DNA from: Pseudomonas kairouanensis | Lineage (GTDB): Bacteria; Pseudomonadota; Gammaproteobacteria; Pseudomonadales; Pseudomonadaceae | Direction: 5' to 3' | Length of the DNA stretch: 64,000 nucleotides | Assembly (NCBI RefSeq): GCF_004682055.1 | Contig: NZ_QUZU01000009.1 | Coordinates: 109,680 to 173,679, forward strand | Shown: one piece after another, positions 44,128 to 53,729 of the stretch | Position numbering within the stretch: position 1 is the first letter of the stretch | How the letters are laid out: each line of letters begins with the position of its first letter | The notes under the pieces: generated by a model | What the model saw: only the letters and a program-made list of their open reading frames with translations | The model's database searches: none | Told to the model about the DNA's origin: nothing | Position numbers and translations under genes: made by a program

Positions 44128-44963
44128 GTGTGCCGACCGTTCTGGAAAAAATCCTGGCCCGCAAGGCCGAAGAAGTGGCTGAGCGTCGCGCACGCGTCAG
44201 CCTCTCTGAGTTGGAAGCGTTGGCTAAAAGCGCCGATGCACCACGCGGCTTCGCCAATGCCTTGATCGCCCAGGCCAAGCTCAAGCAACCGGCGGTAATC
44301 GCCGAGGTGAAGAAGGCTTCGCCGAGCAAAGGTGTGATCCGCGAAAACTTCGTGCCGGCAGAGATCGCCGTCAGCTACGAAAAGGGCGGGGCGACTTGCC
44401 TGTCCGTACTGACCGATATCGACTACTTCCAGGGCAGCGACGCGTACCTGCAACAGGCCCGCGCCGCTTGCAAGTTGCCGGTGATCCGCAAGGACTTCAT
44501 GGTTGACCCGTACCAGATCGTCGAAGCCCGTGCCCTGGGCGCCGACTGCGTGCTGCTGATCGTCTCTGCCCTGGATGACGTGAAGATGGCTGAACTGGCG
44601 GCCGTGGCCAAAGGCGTCGGCCTGGACGTGCTGGTGGAAGTGCACGACGGCGATGAACTGGAGCGCGCACTGAAAACCCTCGACACCCCGCTGGTGGGGG
44701 TCAATAACCGCAACCTGCACACCTTTGAAGTCAGCCTGGAAAACACCCTCGACCTGCTGCCGCGTATTCCGCGCGACCGTTTGGTGATTACCGAGAGTGG
44801 TATCGTCAACCGGGCCGATGTGGAACTGATGGAGATCAGTGGGGTGTATTCGTTCCTGGTGGGCGAGACGTTTATGCGGGCGGAGAACCCTGGCACCGAG
44901 TTGCAGCGCCTGTTTTTCCCGGAGCGTGGCGGGCCAGCGGTCAGCGGTTCGACCCTCGACTGA
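44124..44963 (+). CDS. trpC: indole-3-glycerol-phosphate synthase
   Basis: A 279-residue TIM-barrel enzyme that closes the indole ring. The active residues Glu, Lys and Lys are in [12 protein letters not shown] and [13 protein letters not shown], the C-terminal part has ITESGIVN and [14 protein letters not shown]. It is coupled to trpD through ATGA. The terminal genes trpF, trpB and trpA are not in this window, as usual for Pseudomonas where they sit elsewhere. A REPIN follows. Confidence 0.97.
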   Translation: MSVPTVLEKILARKAEEVAERRARVSLSELEALAKSADAPRGFANALIAQAKLKQPAVIAEVKKASPSKGVIRENFVPAEIAVSYEKGGATCLSVLTDIDYFQGSDAYLQQARAACKLPVIRKDFMVDPYQIVEARALGADCVLLIVSALDDVKMAELAAVAKGVGLDVLVEVHDGDELERALKTLDTPLVGVNNRNLHTFEVSLENTLDLLPRIPRDRLVITESGIVNRADVELMEISGVYSFLVGETFMRAENPGTELQRLFFPERGGPAVSGSTLD

Positions 44964-44986
44964 TTGAATTTGAAATGGGGTCAAAA

Positions 44987-45075
44987 TGTGGGAGGGGGCT
45001 TGCTCCCGATAGCGGTGTATCAGTAACAGATATGTTCACTGACCCACTGCAATCGGGAGCAAGCCCCCTCCCACA
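44987..45075. repeat. REPIN, TGTGGGAGGGGGC class, after trpC
   Basis: Left arm TGTGGGAGGGGGCTTGCTCC and right arm GGAGCAAGCCCCCTCCCACA are exact inverted repeats. The inner part (GCGGTGTATCAG, CTGACCCACTGC) resembles that of the GAGCGGG class unit after agtD. Confidence 0.94.
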
Positions 45076-45110
45076 TTTGGTTTGTGTGTATTCAGATAGG
45101 TAGGTGTTCG

Positions 45111-45806
45111 ATGATCCAGCCAGTGTCGATAACTGTTGAAGCTGGCCTTGCCGCCGAGCAAGCCCTGTTGGCCGCTGTCTGCGCCGGCGAACAGGACTAC
45201 GGCCTGTTGTTCTGGCAACCCAACGATCAAGCCTTGGTCATGCCACGCCGGTTGAGTCGCTTGCCAGCGTTCGACGAGGCCGGCAAGGTCTCAGCGCAGG
45301 CGGGTTGGCCGGTGTTGCTAAGGGAAACCGGCGGCGAGCCCGTGCCGCAGTCGAATGCCACGGTCAACATCGCCCTGGTCTACGCGCCCCCGCGCAGCGA
45401 AGGTGATCAAAATCGCATCGAAACCGGTTACTTGCGCCTGTGCCAGCCGATCTGCGACTTGCTGATCGAGTTGGGGGGCGATGCGTCTGTGGGCGAAATC
45501 GACGGCGCGTTCTGCGACGGTCGATACAACGTCAACCTCAACGGCCGCAAAATGGTCGGTACCGCCCAGCGTTGGCGACAGGCCGGCGGGCGCCCAGTGG
45601 GCTTGGTGCACGGTGCATTGCTGTTGGAAAACGAGCGCGAAGAGCTGATTGCCGCGGTCAATCGCTTCAATGAAGCCTGCGGCCTTGAGCAACGAGTGCG
45701 TGCCGACAGCCATATCGCCCTGCACGAAGCCTTCCCCGCACCGGATGCAATCAGCCGGCTGGATACGTTGTACCGTCAGATGTTGGCCGGCTTTCTACCG
45801 GCCTAA
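45111..45806 (+). CDS. lipoate-protein ligase A family protein
   Basis: A 231-residue protein of the LplA/LipM/BPL fold. The conserved [11 protein letters not shown] (catalytic Lys region of lipoate and octanoyl transferases) is present near residue 152, and [15 protein letters not shown] is like the substrate-binding stretch. Lipoyl or octanoyl attachment to E2 proteins is likely, yet the family also includes proteins of unknown acceptor. The ATG at 45111 has AGGTAGG upstream; its stop codon overlaps the end of vfr on the other strand by 4 bases. In P. aeruginosa trpC is followed directly by vfr, from memory. Confidence 0.85.
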   Translation: MIQPVSITVEAGLAAEQALLAAVCAGEQDYGLLFWQPNDQALVMPRRLSRLPAFDEAGKVSAQAGWPVLLRETGGEPVPQSNATVNIALVYAPPRSEGDQNRIETGYLRLCQPICDLLIELGGDASVGEIDGAFCDGRYNVNLNGRKMVGTAQRWRQAGGRPVGLVHGALLLENEREELIAAVNRFNEACGLEQRVRADSHIALHEAFPAPDAISRLDTLYRQMLAGFLPA

Positions 45807-46447
45807 CGGGTACCGAATACCACCATCGTCTTGCCTTTGACGTGGACCAGGTTGCGTTCTTCCAGGTCCTTGAGCACGCGGCCGACCATTTCCCGTGAAC
45901 AGCCGACAATGCGCCCGATTTCCTGGCGTGTGACCTTGATCTGCATGCCGTCGGGGTGGGTCATGGCGTCGGGCTGCTTGCACAACCCCAGCAGGCAGCG
46001 GGCGACACGGCCGGTCACGTCAAAAAAGGCCAAGTCGCCGACCTTGCGCGTGGTGTCCCGCAGGCGCTGGGCGATCTGACCGCTCAGGGCGTAGAGAATG
46101 TCCGGGTCCTGCTGGGCCAGTTCGCGAAATTTGGTGTAGCTGATCTCGGCGACTTCGCACTCGACCTTGGCGCGTACCCAGGCGCTGCGCTCTTGCTCCT
46201 TGCCCGGTTGCTCGAACAGCCCCAACTCCCCAAAAAAATCCCCGGTGTTCAGGTAGGCAATGATCATTTCGCGCCCGTCTTCATCCTCGATCAGGATGGT
46301 GACCGAGCCTTTGATGATGAAGTACAGCGTTTCCGAACGCTCGCCCGCGCAGATGATGTTGTGCTTGGCCGGGTGACGGCGGCGCTGGCAGTGCATCAGC
46401 AACTTGTCGAGATTCTTGATCTTGGGTATGGGAGTAAGGGCAACCAT
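45803..46447 (-). CDS. vfr: cAMP-responsive transcription regulator Vfr (CRP family)
   Basis: A 214-residue CRP-like regulator, the same length as P. aeruginosa Vfr. The cAMP-binding domain has the GELGLF phosphate-binding cassette followed by RSAWVRAK, with the Arg-Ser that touch cAMP. A long hinge helix leads to the HTH in [25 protein letters not shown], whose recognition helix resembles that of CRP. Vfr controls virulence, type IV pili and catabolic genes in the genus. It faces a 245-base spacer and is divergent from the OsmC-family gene; the possibility that it controls that gene is open. Confidence 0.94.
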   Translation of the reverse strand: MVALTPIPKIKNLDKLLMHCQRRRHPAKHNIICAGERSETLYFIIKGSVTILIEDEDGREMIIAYLNTGDFFGELGLFEQPGKEQERSAWVRAKVECEVAEISYTKFRELAQQDPDILYALSGQIAQRLRDTTRKVGDLAFFDVTGRVARCLLGLCKQPDAMTHPDGMQIKVTRQEIGRIVGCSREMVGRVLKDLEERNLVHVKGKTMVVFGTR

Positions 46448-46692
46448 GGTTGTATCCCGAAAAGACAGCGCGGAGGGTCGGTGTTGTTATATGTGTCGGT
46501 ATCGGCATTGATACACGTTGTATAAATGGTAGCAATACGCCATCGATTTGGCGTCAGCTTACCAGACACATTCTGACTCGATTAGCCCATTTGTGAGTTA
46601 AACCCTTCGTTGAACTGCTTTAGTCGCAAACGCTGTCGTTATACGGCCCTGTGCTAAGCTGGCGACCCTTTTTTAGCAGTGGAGTCTGGGCG

Positions 46693-47115
46693 ATGAAGGC
46701 ACGCATCCAATGGGCGGGCGAAGCCATGTTCCTCGGTGAGTCGGGCAGTGGCCATGTCGTGGTCATGGACGGTCCGCCGGAAGCCGGTGGCCGCAACCTG
46801 GGCGTACGCCCGATGGAAATGCTCCTGCTTGGTGTAGGCGGTTGCAGCAATTTCGACGTGGTCAGCATCCTGAAAAAGTCCCGCCAGGCCGTGGAGAGCT
46901 GCGAAGCGTTCCTGGAGGCCGAGCGCGCCACGGAAGATCCCAAGGTGTTCACCAAGATCCACATGCACTTCGTGGTGAAGGGCCGGGCGCTCAAAGAAGC
47001 TCAGGTCAAGCGTGCCATCGAACTGTCGGCCGAGAAGTACTGCTCGGCGTCGATCATGCTGGGCGCGGCCGGTGTGGCGATCACCCACGACTACGAGATC
47101 GTAGAGCTGGGGTGA
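46693..47115 (+). CDS. OsmC/Ohr family peroxiredoxin-like protein
   Basis: A 140-residue OsmC-fold protein. The two cysteines of the family are in GVGGCSNFDVVS and EKYCSASIML, as in YhfA-type members, which are more distant from Ohr. It likely reduces organic peroxides or handles reactive sulfur; substrate unknown. The ATG at 46693 with GGAG 8 bases upstream is preferred to an earlier ATG at 46651. A strong bidirectional terminator separates it from coq7. Confidence 0.85.
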   Translation: MKARIQWAGEAMFLGESGSGHVVVMDGPPEAGGRNLGVRPMEMLLLGVGGCSNFDVVSILKKSRQAVESCEAFLEAERATEDPKVFTKIHMHFVVKGRALKEAQVKRAIELSAEKYCSASIMLGAAGVAITHDYEIVELG

Positions 47116-47132
47116 TCGGCTAGGCGCAAGGC

Positions 47133-47167
47133 AAAAAGAAAGGGCGCTCTGAGAGCGCCCTTTTTTT
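47133..47167. terminator. bidirectional terminator between osmC-like gene and coq7
   Basis: AGGGCGCTCT and AGAGCGCCCT form a perfect GC-rich stem at 47141-47161, flanked by an A-rich run on the left and seven or more T on the right, so it can stop transcripts from both sides. Confidence 0.93.
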
Positions 47168-47170
47168 GGA

Positions 47171-47818
47171 TTAAATCCGGTAGGTGCTTTTGGTCATCAC
47201 CTTGGCCAGCAGGCTCATGCCAAGCCTGACCGGCGCCGGGAAGCGGAAACCGCCGGCATCCAGTGCGCTTTCGGCGTGATGTTCTTCGTCGATGCGCATC
47301 TGTTCAAGAATCGCCCGGGATTTTTCGTCCTCGGCCGGCAGTTGTTCCAGGTGTTCATCTAGGTGTTTGCACACTTGGTGTTCGGTCGCGGCGACAAAAC
47401 CCAGGCTGACTTTGTCGCTGATCAGGCCCGCAGCCGCGCCGATGCCGAACGACAGGCCATAAAACAGGGGGTTGAGCACGCTGGGGTGGCTGCCCAGTTG
47501 GCGGATGCGTTGTTCGCACCAGGCCAGGTGGTCGATCTCTTCCTCGGCGGCATGCTCCATGGCAGCGCGAACCTGCGGCAACTTGGCGGTCAGCGCCTGA
47601 CCCTGGTACAGCGCCTGGGCACAGACCTCGCCGGTATGGTTGATGCGCATCAGGCCCGCGACGTGGCGCGTGTCGGTTTCGCTCATCTGTGCATCGGGTT
47701 GCACGATGGCAGGCGAGGGGCGGTACGGTTGGCCGCTGAAGGGCAGCAGCGTACGCATGGCCATATCGGCTTGCAGTAACAGACGGTCAATCGGCGAGTA
47801 GTGACGTTGGGTAGTCAT
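47171..47818 (-). CDS. coq7: 3-demethoxyubiquinol 3-hydroxylase Coq7
   Basis: A 215-residue di-iron monooxygenase of ubiquinone synthesis. The iron ligands are in [36 protein letters not shown] and [11 protein letters not shown] (E-x-x-H pairs). The ring-hydroxylating role is well established for the family in Pseudomonas and eukaryotes. It is followed on the left by the terminator shared with the OsmC gene. No speD gene lies between them, although P. aeruginosa has one there from memory. Confidence 0.94.
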   Translation of the reverse strand: MTTQRHYSPIDRLLLQADMAMRTLLPFSGQPYRPSPAIVQPDAQMSETDTRHVAGLMRINHTGEVCAQALYQGQALTAKLPQVRAAMEHAAEEEIDHLAWCEQRIRQLGSHPSVLNPLFYGLSFGIGAAAGLISDKVSLGFVAATEHQVCKHLDEHLEQLPAEDEKSRAILEQMRIDEEHHAESALDAGGFRFPAPVRLGMSLLAKVMTKSTYRI

Positions 47819-47935
47819 GCTGACCTCCGGGAAGAATCTCGGCGGCCAGTTTACCGCAAGAGAAGGGCAAGCGTTTGCGCTGCGTCAGGGGCATGGGGTC
47901 GCAGCCTGGGGCCGCGACCTTTACCCAAAGGCTGA

Positions 47936-48274
47936 TCAGCCCGGCGGCCAGTTCATCTGGCGCTGACCCAGTACGTGCATATGAATGTGATAAACGGTCT
48001 GCCCGCCTTTTGGATTGCAGTTCATTACCAGGCGGAAACCTTCCTCGCAGCCTTGCTCCAGCGCCAAACGCTGGGCGGTGAACAAGATATGACCGGCCAG
48101 GGCTTTGTCTTCTTCGGTCAAGTCATTGAGGGTGGGGATGTGCTTTTTCGGAATGACCAGGAAATGCACAGGGGCCGCCGGGTATATGTCCTTAAAGGCC
48201 AGGATCTGGTCATCTTCGTAGATGATATCCGCGGGTATTTCTCTGTTGATGATCTTGGTGAACAGAGTATCCAC
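47936..48274 (-). CDS. HIT family nucleotide hydrolase (histidine triad)
   Basis: A 112-residue HIT/Hint protein with the triad HIHMHVLGQ and the nucleotide-binding region in FKDIYPAAPVHFLVIPKKH. Such enzymes hydrolyse purine phosphoramidates; the physiological substrate is unknown. I start at a GTG at 48274 (MDTLFTKIINRE) with GGAG 8 bases upstream, because the open frame further up has no similarity. It lies 38 bases downstream of the polysaccharide operon, in the same direction, so it could be expressed from it. Confidence 0.9.
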   Translation of the reverse strand: MDTLFTKIINREIPADIIYEDDQILAFKDIYPAAPVHFLVIPKKHIPTLNDLTEEDKALAGHILFTAQRLALEQGCEEGFRLVMNCNPKGGQTVYHIHMHVLGQRQMNWPPG

Positions 48275-48312
48275 AGCTGTTTCTCCGTTATGAAAGTGCA
48301 CAGGGAGTGTAC

Positions 48313-49599
48313 TCAGGCGTTTGCGGTGAGCCAAGCCGTGCGCTCACGCAACTTTGAGCGTCGCCCAAGGATGTCACGCAGGAAGGTGACGAGTGGGAAC
48401 AAGAACTTGTGCAGTCGCCGCCGCCGCTTTATTGCTTCCTTGAGGCCGGAAAACAATGCACAGCCATGGTACTTGACGAGCGCTGCGGCTTCATTGCGAA
48501 AGGTTCGAGTGGCGGTGCTTGGAACCCCGGTGGCAGGGAAGTGGGAAAACCGCCGCTGCCCTTGCTTTGCATTTAGCGTGGCCTGCAGGAAACCGTTCCC
48601 GAAAACCCGGTCCGGTTCAAGATGGCAGCCTTCTGCCCACTCATTCCAGGCATTGATAAACACCAGGGGTGTTGCGTGCTCCTGCGCCCTGTCGATAGCG
48701 GACGATAACCAGAACTCGTAGTTGTCCGGTACGCCGTTGAGTATGACCAGTGCACGCTCGTTGGTTCGAGCGGTGTTGTCCCACGATGGGAAAACGGTCT
48801 TGAAGATATAGGGGGGCTGGGTGTTGTAAGTTCGATCAAGATAGGATTGCGCGACGTTGGCGTACTGGAAAACATTGCCCTTGAATGCGTGCTGGAAATT
48901 GATCTGATCGTTGATGTTTGTAAGGCCAAGGTTGTGGGGCGGGAATTCAACGCCGCTGTCGAAGCCATACTTTTTATAGTTATCGTTGCCGTGGGTTAGC
49001 GCGGCGCACAGGTGAATTTCACCCAGGCCGATCGCGCGACAATGTTGGCGCCAGATGCTGAGGGTTTTACAGGCGTCGGGAAGATGCTGGGGGCGGTACA
49101 CAATCAGGAAGGGTTTTCCATCCACCCGGATGTACCGGCCATCTTCAAAAAATGGAATGAGCGACTGTATGAAGTTGATATCGTCGTCAGGCAGATACTT
49201 TTGCGCGATCAAAATTTCGTGTTCGGCGGCATCCCAGCGGCGTGTCCAGTTTTCATTGGCCCAGCACAAACAAAATGGCATATCGCTTTCGGGGTCTTGG
49301 AGCATGTCATCCAGTGGAATATTCAGGATGCGATGGCCGGAGAACCAATAGTAGTGATAGCAAAAGCCGTCGATGCCATAGGCCTTTGCGGTCTTTATCT
49401 GATCTCGTCGGGTCTCGGTGACGCGCAGGTCATAAAAACCGAAGTCGGTGGGCAGGTGGGGTTGAAGGTGGCCTTCAAACTGCGGCGTCGCCTTGGTGAC
49501 GTTGGTCCATTCGGTGAAGCCTTTGCCCCACCAGCGGTCATTCTCAGGTGTGGGGTGAAATTGCGATAAATAAAAGGCAATCAGCTTGGGCGAGGTCAT
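48313..49599 (-). CDS. WbsX-type glycosyltransferase/GH99-like protein of polysaccharide locus
   Basis: A 428-residue protein of the WbsX family (glycoside hydrolase 99-like TIM barrel). Characteristic features are FYLSQFHPTPENDRWWGKGF at the start, WANENWTRRW in the centre, and the conserved FINAWNEWAEGCHLEPD toward the end. The C-terminal part is basic, ending in a Lys/Arg-rich tail that may lie near the membrane. Such proteins are common in O-antigen and rhamnan loci and may act as transferases or trimming enzymes. It is the last gene of the leftward operon. Confidence 0.85.
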   Translation of the reverse strand: MTSPKLIAFYLSQFHPTPENDRWWGKGFTEWTNVTKATPQFEGHLQPHLPTDFGFYDLRVTETRRDQIKTAKAYGIDGFCYHYYWFSGHRILNIPLDDMLQDPESDMPFCLCWANENWTRRWDAAEHEILIAQKYLPDDDINFIQSLIPFFEDGRYIRVDGKPFLIVYRPQHLPDACKTLSIWRQHCRAIGLGEIHLCAALTHGNDNYKKYGFDSGVEFPPHNLGLTNINDQINFQHAFKGNVFQYANVAQSYLDRTYNTQPPYIFKTVFPSWDNTARTNERALVILNGVPDNYEFWLSSAIDRAQEHATPLVFINAWNEWAEGCHLEPDRVFGNGFLQATLNAKQGQRRFSHFPATGVPSTATRTFRNEAAALVKYHGCALFSGLKEAIKRRRRLHKFLFPLVTFLRDILGRRSKLRERTAWLTANA

Positions 49600-49680
49600 T
49601 GGCTTTTAGTCCCATCAGCAGGAGGTAAAGGGTCGCCAACAACGCAATAGCGAATAAAGTCTATCGATGAATATTCCAGG

Positions 49681-50541
49681 TCACCCTATGTTCAGGCCCA
49701 ACTTTTTGAGCGTAGTGCGCAGGACTTTCTTGAACCTGGCAGGCAAGTACGGCCCCACTCGTTGTCTGACGGACGAGAAAAACAGCGGGTGGATAATGCG
49801 AAGTCTGTTGCTCGCATCGGCACGTACATTCAACCGCAGTGCCTCACCAGCGCTGTGGTTTGGAACCGCTTTGACGACAACTTGATAGACCGTCGCCTGA
49901 GGGCTTTGCCGTAAACACTGTTGGGTGGGCGTTGGCAGCTGTGACCACTGGCCAGCGAACTCGGTTTCTTCCGGTTGTTTGCGCACATAGGCGACCTCGA
50001 TAACTTTCAGATCAGCCTGGCTGAATAGATCCTCCATGTTCTTCAACCCAAAGAAACGGATGTGCGTCCGGTCCAGCAACCCCCAATCACGGTATTCAAA
50101 GTTGCCATTGAGTAAACAGGCCAGCACTGCTGCATGACCGGCGTGGGGCAGGGAGATCACCAGGTAACCGTCATCCTTGATCAACGGGACCATGCGCTTG
50201 AGGGCTGTCCAGGGGTCATATAAATGTTCAAGTACGTCGGCGGCGACCAGCACATCAAACGGTGCTGAGCCCTCTAGGAGTAATGGCCAGTGTTCGGCAT
50301 TCAGGTCCGCCTGATAGATGTGTTCGCAGAATGGCGAGGCCTTTTTTATCGCCTCGGTGTCCAGCTCAAGACCCGTCACACTGCACTGGCCTTCGGTTGC
50401 CAGAATCCTGGTAATGGAGCCTGGCCCGCAGCCAACTTCCAGCACGCGCTTGCACTGCCCCACCAAGCGCACAACATGCGCCGGCGCGGTTGTTGATCGG
50501 CTGTCCACCTCATATTCATAGTTGTGACGTTGATTGCTCAT
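49681..50541 (-). CDS. class I SAM-dependent methyltransferase of polysaccharide locus
   Basis: A 286-residue methyltransferase. The SAM site reads LEVGCGPGSITRIL near residue 35, followed by an acidic strand end (VTGLELD) and DVLVAADVLEHLYDP. I start at the ATG at 50541 (MSNQRHNYEYEVD) because GGGAG is 7 bases upstream; the earlier in-frame ATG has no ribosome site. In O-polysaccharide loci such proteins often methylate sugars or cap chain ends, but here the target is unknown. The C-terminal quarter is basic and may contact membrane or chain. Confidence 0.85.
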   Translation of the reverse strand: MSNQRHNYEYEVDSRSTTAPAHVVRLVGQCKRVLEVGCGPGSITRILATEGQCSVTGLELDTEAIKKASPFCEHIYQADLNAEHWPLLLEGSAPFDVLVAADVLEHLYDPWTALKRMVPLIKDDGYLVISLPHAGHAAVLACLLNGNFEYRDWGLLDRTHIRFFGLKNMEDLFSQADLKVIEVAYVRKQPEETEFAGQWSQLPTPTQQCLRQSPQATVYQVVVKAVPNHSAGEALRLNVRADASNRLRIIHPLFFSSVRQRVGPYLPARFKKVLRTTLKKLGLNIG

Positions 50542-50582
50542 GGGCCACTCCCTGGACTTGATTGTTTGTTTGCTGAAGGGGC

Positions 50583-51446
50583 TTACGGGACCTGCCAATA
50601 AACGCCCACACCGTCGATCTCCACCAGGGTGGGCGCAAATTCACGGGCGGCTAGAAAGTCATGCACCGCCTGCTTGCATGCCGGAACGACGTTGTAGTCA
50701 TCGACAATGACGTACCCGCCGGACGATACCTTGTCGTACAAGGCCGATAAGGCATCCAGGGTGGATTCATACATGTCGCCGTCCAGCCGCAGCAGCGCCA
50801 GTTTTTCAATGGGCGCCGTCGTCAGCGTGTCTTTGAACCAACCCTTTAGAAAGACAACTTGCTCGTCCAGCAAGCCGTACTTCTCGAAGTTGCGCATGAC
50901 TTGCTCCATGGGCACGCTGAGTTCGTCATACGTATGAAAGGTATCGCCGGTATCTGCCGGGTATTTTTCATGGTCGGGCGGCGGCAGGCCTTCGAACGAG
51001 TCGGCCACCCAGACGCGGCGGTCGGTCACGCAATAGGCATCAAGCACCGCGCGCATGAGGATGCATGCGCCGCCGCGCCAAACCCCGGTTTCTATCAGGT
51101 CACCCTGGATGTGGTTGCCAAGCACGCTTTCGGTCAGCGCCCTCACATTTGCCAGGCGCTTCTTGCCGATCATCGTGTGCGCGACCGAAGGCCAGTCCCA
51201 GCCGTACTCCCGCAAGTGCGCATCAAATTGATCATGGCCCAGCACGTTGAGCGGCGGGTCTTCGTAGATCGACCCGCTCAGGCAGTCCTGAACCGAGGTG
51301 AGGTAGCGATTGATCAGCCGGTTACGCTCAGCGGCGAGATAGACCAGCTCGCTGTTTCTTCGAAACAGATTCTGCGAGGTCTGTAACAGTGCACTGAATA
51401 GGCCGGGCCGCTGCTCATTCATAGGATCGCTACCTTGAGGGGTCAT
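50583..51446 (-). CDS. TylF/macrocin-O-methyltransferase family protein
   Basis: A 287-residue (279 if the ATG at 51422 is used) sugar O-methyltransferase of the TylF/MycF family. The SAM site is GDLIETGVWRGGACILMRA and the metal-binding Asp residues are in LRLDGDMYESTLDAL and VIVDDYNVVPACKQAV. The ATG at 51446 overlaps the wzt stop by 4 bases, a coupled start; the later ATG has AAGG 10 bases upstream, so either is possible. It is the second of two methyltransferases in the operon. Confidence 0.87.
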   Translation of the reverse strand: MTPQGSDPMNEQRPGLFSALLQTSQNLFRRNSELVYLAAERNRLINRYLTSVQDCLSGSIYEDPPLNVLGHDQFDAHLREYGWDWPSVAHTMIGKKRLANVRALTESVLGNHIQGDLIETGVWRGGACILMRAVLDAYCVTDRRVWVADSFEGLPPPDHEKYPADTGDTFHTYDELSVPMEQVMRNFEKYGLLDEQVVFLKGWFKDTLTTAPIEKLALLRLDGDMYESTLDALSALYDKVSSGGYVIVDDYNVVPACKQAVHDFLAAREFAPTLVEIDGVGVYWQVP

Positions 51447-52813
51447 GGTTTCGACAGCTTGCTTGTATTGATCAGCTCGATGTCATCGAACGGTATGCCA
51501 ATCAGCCCGCTCATGATGCTGGAGCTTCTGGACTCGATAACGAACGCGTCGTTGACCCACTGCAACTGGGTCGCGTCGTCAGGCGTTCCATCGGCGATGG
51601 CGACGTCGACGGTATACACCCCGACTTTCAAGAGTGGGAAACGAAAGGTGAAAATGGCTCTTACGCGGTTTCCGGGGGCTGCTTCCACGGGCGCCAGGCA
51701 TGTATCGATATACGTGTTCTGGCCTATCAACACCTGCCCAAGCCTGTCCTTGAGGTTGAAGCCCACAATCAGGTTCTGGCTGGCAACCCAAACGGTTGCC
51801 TCGATTACGACCTTGACCCTTTCACCCCCCACCAGCCAGGAGAGTGGTTGGCCTTGCAAGTCCTCGATGCAGGCATGGGAAATGACAGCCCCCTCATTGC
51901 CAAACGTGGTGGTGGCAGACGAGAACTCGAAGACCTGAATGTCATTTCTGACATTGGAGTGATTGATGAAGGCCGTTCGCATGTCGCGTTTGGCAGTCAG
52001 GTGGTCCAGGCCCTGATCGGCGAGGGGCTGGGGTGTGCGTTTGTCCACAAGTGTCGAATGATAACGTCTCGCCAAATACTGCTCGCATACCGTTTTAGCC
52101 GACCCAATCGCCTGTATACGGCCTTTTTCCAACCATACGGCGCGATCGCACAAATTGACCACGGCACTGGCGTCGTGGCTGACGAAGAAAACCGTTCCAG
52201 TTTTTTTGAACCGATGAAGGAAGCGCATGCACTTTTGCGCAAAAAGCGCGTCGCCCACGGCCAGTGCTTCGTCGATGACAAGAATGTCGGCGTCCACGTT
52301 GGCGATGACCGCAAAGGCAAGGCGAACATACATCCCCGAGGAGTAGCGCTGAACGGGTTGATGCATAAAGTCGCCAATGTCTGCGAAGGCGACGATGGCG
52401 TCATATTTCTCGTCAATCTGTTCTTTGCTCAGGCCCAGAATGGCGCCGTTAAGGTAAATGTTCTCCCTGCCCGTGAACTCAGGATTGAAGCCGGTCCCGA
52501 GCTCCAGCAGGGCGACGATCTTTCCGTGGGTTTCGATCAAACCCTGGGTTGGCGAGAGCGTTCCGCAAATCAGCTTCAGGAGTGTGGATTTTCCTGATCC
52601 GTTCAAGCCGATAATGCCGATGGTTTCGCCTTTTTCGACTTCCAGGTTGATGTCTACCAAGGCCCAGAAGTCGCTGTAGTAACGTTTCTGGTGTAACCCG
52701 AGCGCGCGTTGCAGCCTTGGGTAGATCATTTGCTTCAACCGGTCCTGGGGTTGCGCATAGATCTCGAAGCGTTTACCGAGGTTCATGACTTTGATACTGG
52801 CTTCAGAGCACAT
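51443..52813 (-). CDS. wzt: O-polysaccharide ABC exporter ATPase Wzt with C-terminal carbohydrate-binding domain
   Basis: A 456-residue protein. The ATPase half has Walker A GLNGSGKST, the ALLELGTGFNPEFTGREN segment typical of polysaccharide exporters, signature YSSGM and Walker B ILVIDEALAVGD. The last 190 residues form a beta-rich Wzt C-terminal domain (with FGNEGAVISHACI and FRFPLLKVGVYTVDVAIADG) that in O9a-type systems recognises the modified non-reducing end of the chain. I start at the ATG at 52813, with AGGGG 8 bases upstream, inside the end of wzm; a TTG at 52819 has no ribosome site. Confidence 0.92.
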   Translation of the reverse strand: MCSEASIKVMNLGKRFEIYAQPQDRLKQMIYPRLQRALGLHQKRYYSDFWALVDINLEVEKGETIGIIGLNGSGKSTLLKLICGTLSPTQGLIETHGKIVALLELGTGFNPEFTGRENIYLNGAILGLSKEQIDEKYDAIVAFADIGDFMHQPVQRYSSGMYVRLAFAVIANVDADILVIDEALAVGDALFAQKCMRFLHRFKKTGTVFFVSHDASAVVNLCDRAVWLEKGRIQAIGSAKTVCEQYLARRYHSTLVDKRTPQPLADQGLDHLTAKRDMRTAFINHSNVRNDIQVFEFSSATTTFGNEGAVISHACIEDLQGQPLSWLVGGERVKVVIEATVWVASQNLIVGFNLKDRLGQVLIGQNTYIDTCLAPVEAAPGNRVRAIFTFRFPLLKVGVYTVDVAIADGTPDDATQLQWVNDAFVIESRSSSIMSGLIGIPFDDIELINTSKLSKP

Positions 52814-53624
52814 CGGCAAACCCCTTGCGTGCGCATTGAAAGCAAGCGAACCCCGCCCAGGCCATTGCCGAGCCCAGGCAGAACAACAGGCCGATGATGT
52901 AGAAGTTTGGCGCTTGCCCGATGATCAGGACGTTTCGCGACTCCTGAATAATGGCCGCAAGGGGGTTTAACGCGACCCAAATCCGATAGTTTTCCGGTAG
53001 GGCGGTAATCGGGAAAAACACTGCAGACACGAACAGCATGGCGGTTGTGAACAGGCTGGTTATCTGGCCGACGTCCCGTAGATAAACACCTGCCGCCGCC
53101 AATACCCAGGCAAGGCCCAGGGTGCCAAGGATGAGTGGCGTCAGGACAAGCGGGAAATAGACGGCGGTGAAAGGAATGTGATGGTTAATGATCAAGGCCG
53201 CGATCAACAGCACGCTTGAACTGACGAACGTATGAAACAAGGCTGAGCCAAACGCCACCCAGGGAAGTATTTCGAGCGGGAAAACAACTTTTTTCACATA
53301 GTTCGCGTTGGAGACGATCAGGCCGGGAGCGCGATTTATACATTCGGCAAACAGCCCATGCACGATAAGCCCCACGAACAGGACGATGGCAAAACCGGTG
53401 CCGGTGTCGTGTGCGGGTGTTCCCCAGCGTGCGTTGAGTGCCACGGAGAATACAAACGTATAAATCACCAACATCAAGATGGGATTGAACAACGACCACG
53501 CCAGGCCGAATATCGAACCACGGTAACGGCCCACAACTTCTCTTTGTACAAGCGCCTTTATAAGGCTTCGGTTGCGCCAGAAGCTGCTGAACATTTCCTT
53601 GGGTGCAACGGAAAATGTTTGCAT
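52803..53624 (-). CDS. wzm: O-polysaccharide ABC exporter permease Wzm
   Basis: A 273-residue ABC-2 membrane protein with about six spans, an N-terminal amphipathic segment (SLIKALVQREVVGRYRGSIFG) typical of Wzm/TagG, and the family loop near NPILMLVIYTFVFS. It exports lipid-linked polysaccharide together with Wzt. It overlaps wzt by 11 bases, so the pair is coupled. It follows the glycosyltransferase after a 105-base gap. Confidence 0.92.
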   Translation of the reverse strand: MQTFSVAPKEMFSSFWRNRSLIKALVQREVVGRYRGSIFGLAWSLFNPILMLVIYTFVFSVALNARWGTPAHDTGTGFAIVLFVGLIVHGLFAECINRAPGLIVSNANYVKKVVFPLEILPWVAFGSALFHTFVSSSVLLIAALIINHHIPFTAVYFPLVLTPLILGTLGLAWVLAAAGVYLRDVGQITSLFTTAMLFVSAVFFPITALPENYRIWVALNPLAAIIQESRNVLIIGQAPNFYIIGLLFCLGSAMAWAGFACFQCARKGFADVL

Positions 53625-53729
53625 CAGACGGGTACCTCGTTAATTGCATAAAGCGTGGCAGATGCACTTTGCCTACGGTGTTCCGCCAGGGGCGCATTGT
53701 GTGTATAGGCCGGCAGAGTGCTCATCGGG

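Noticed and set aside
42322..44193. 623-codon open frame opposite trpG and trpD
   Set aside because: Antisense of two tryptophan genes with full motifs; no support as a protein.
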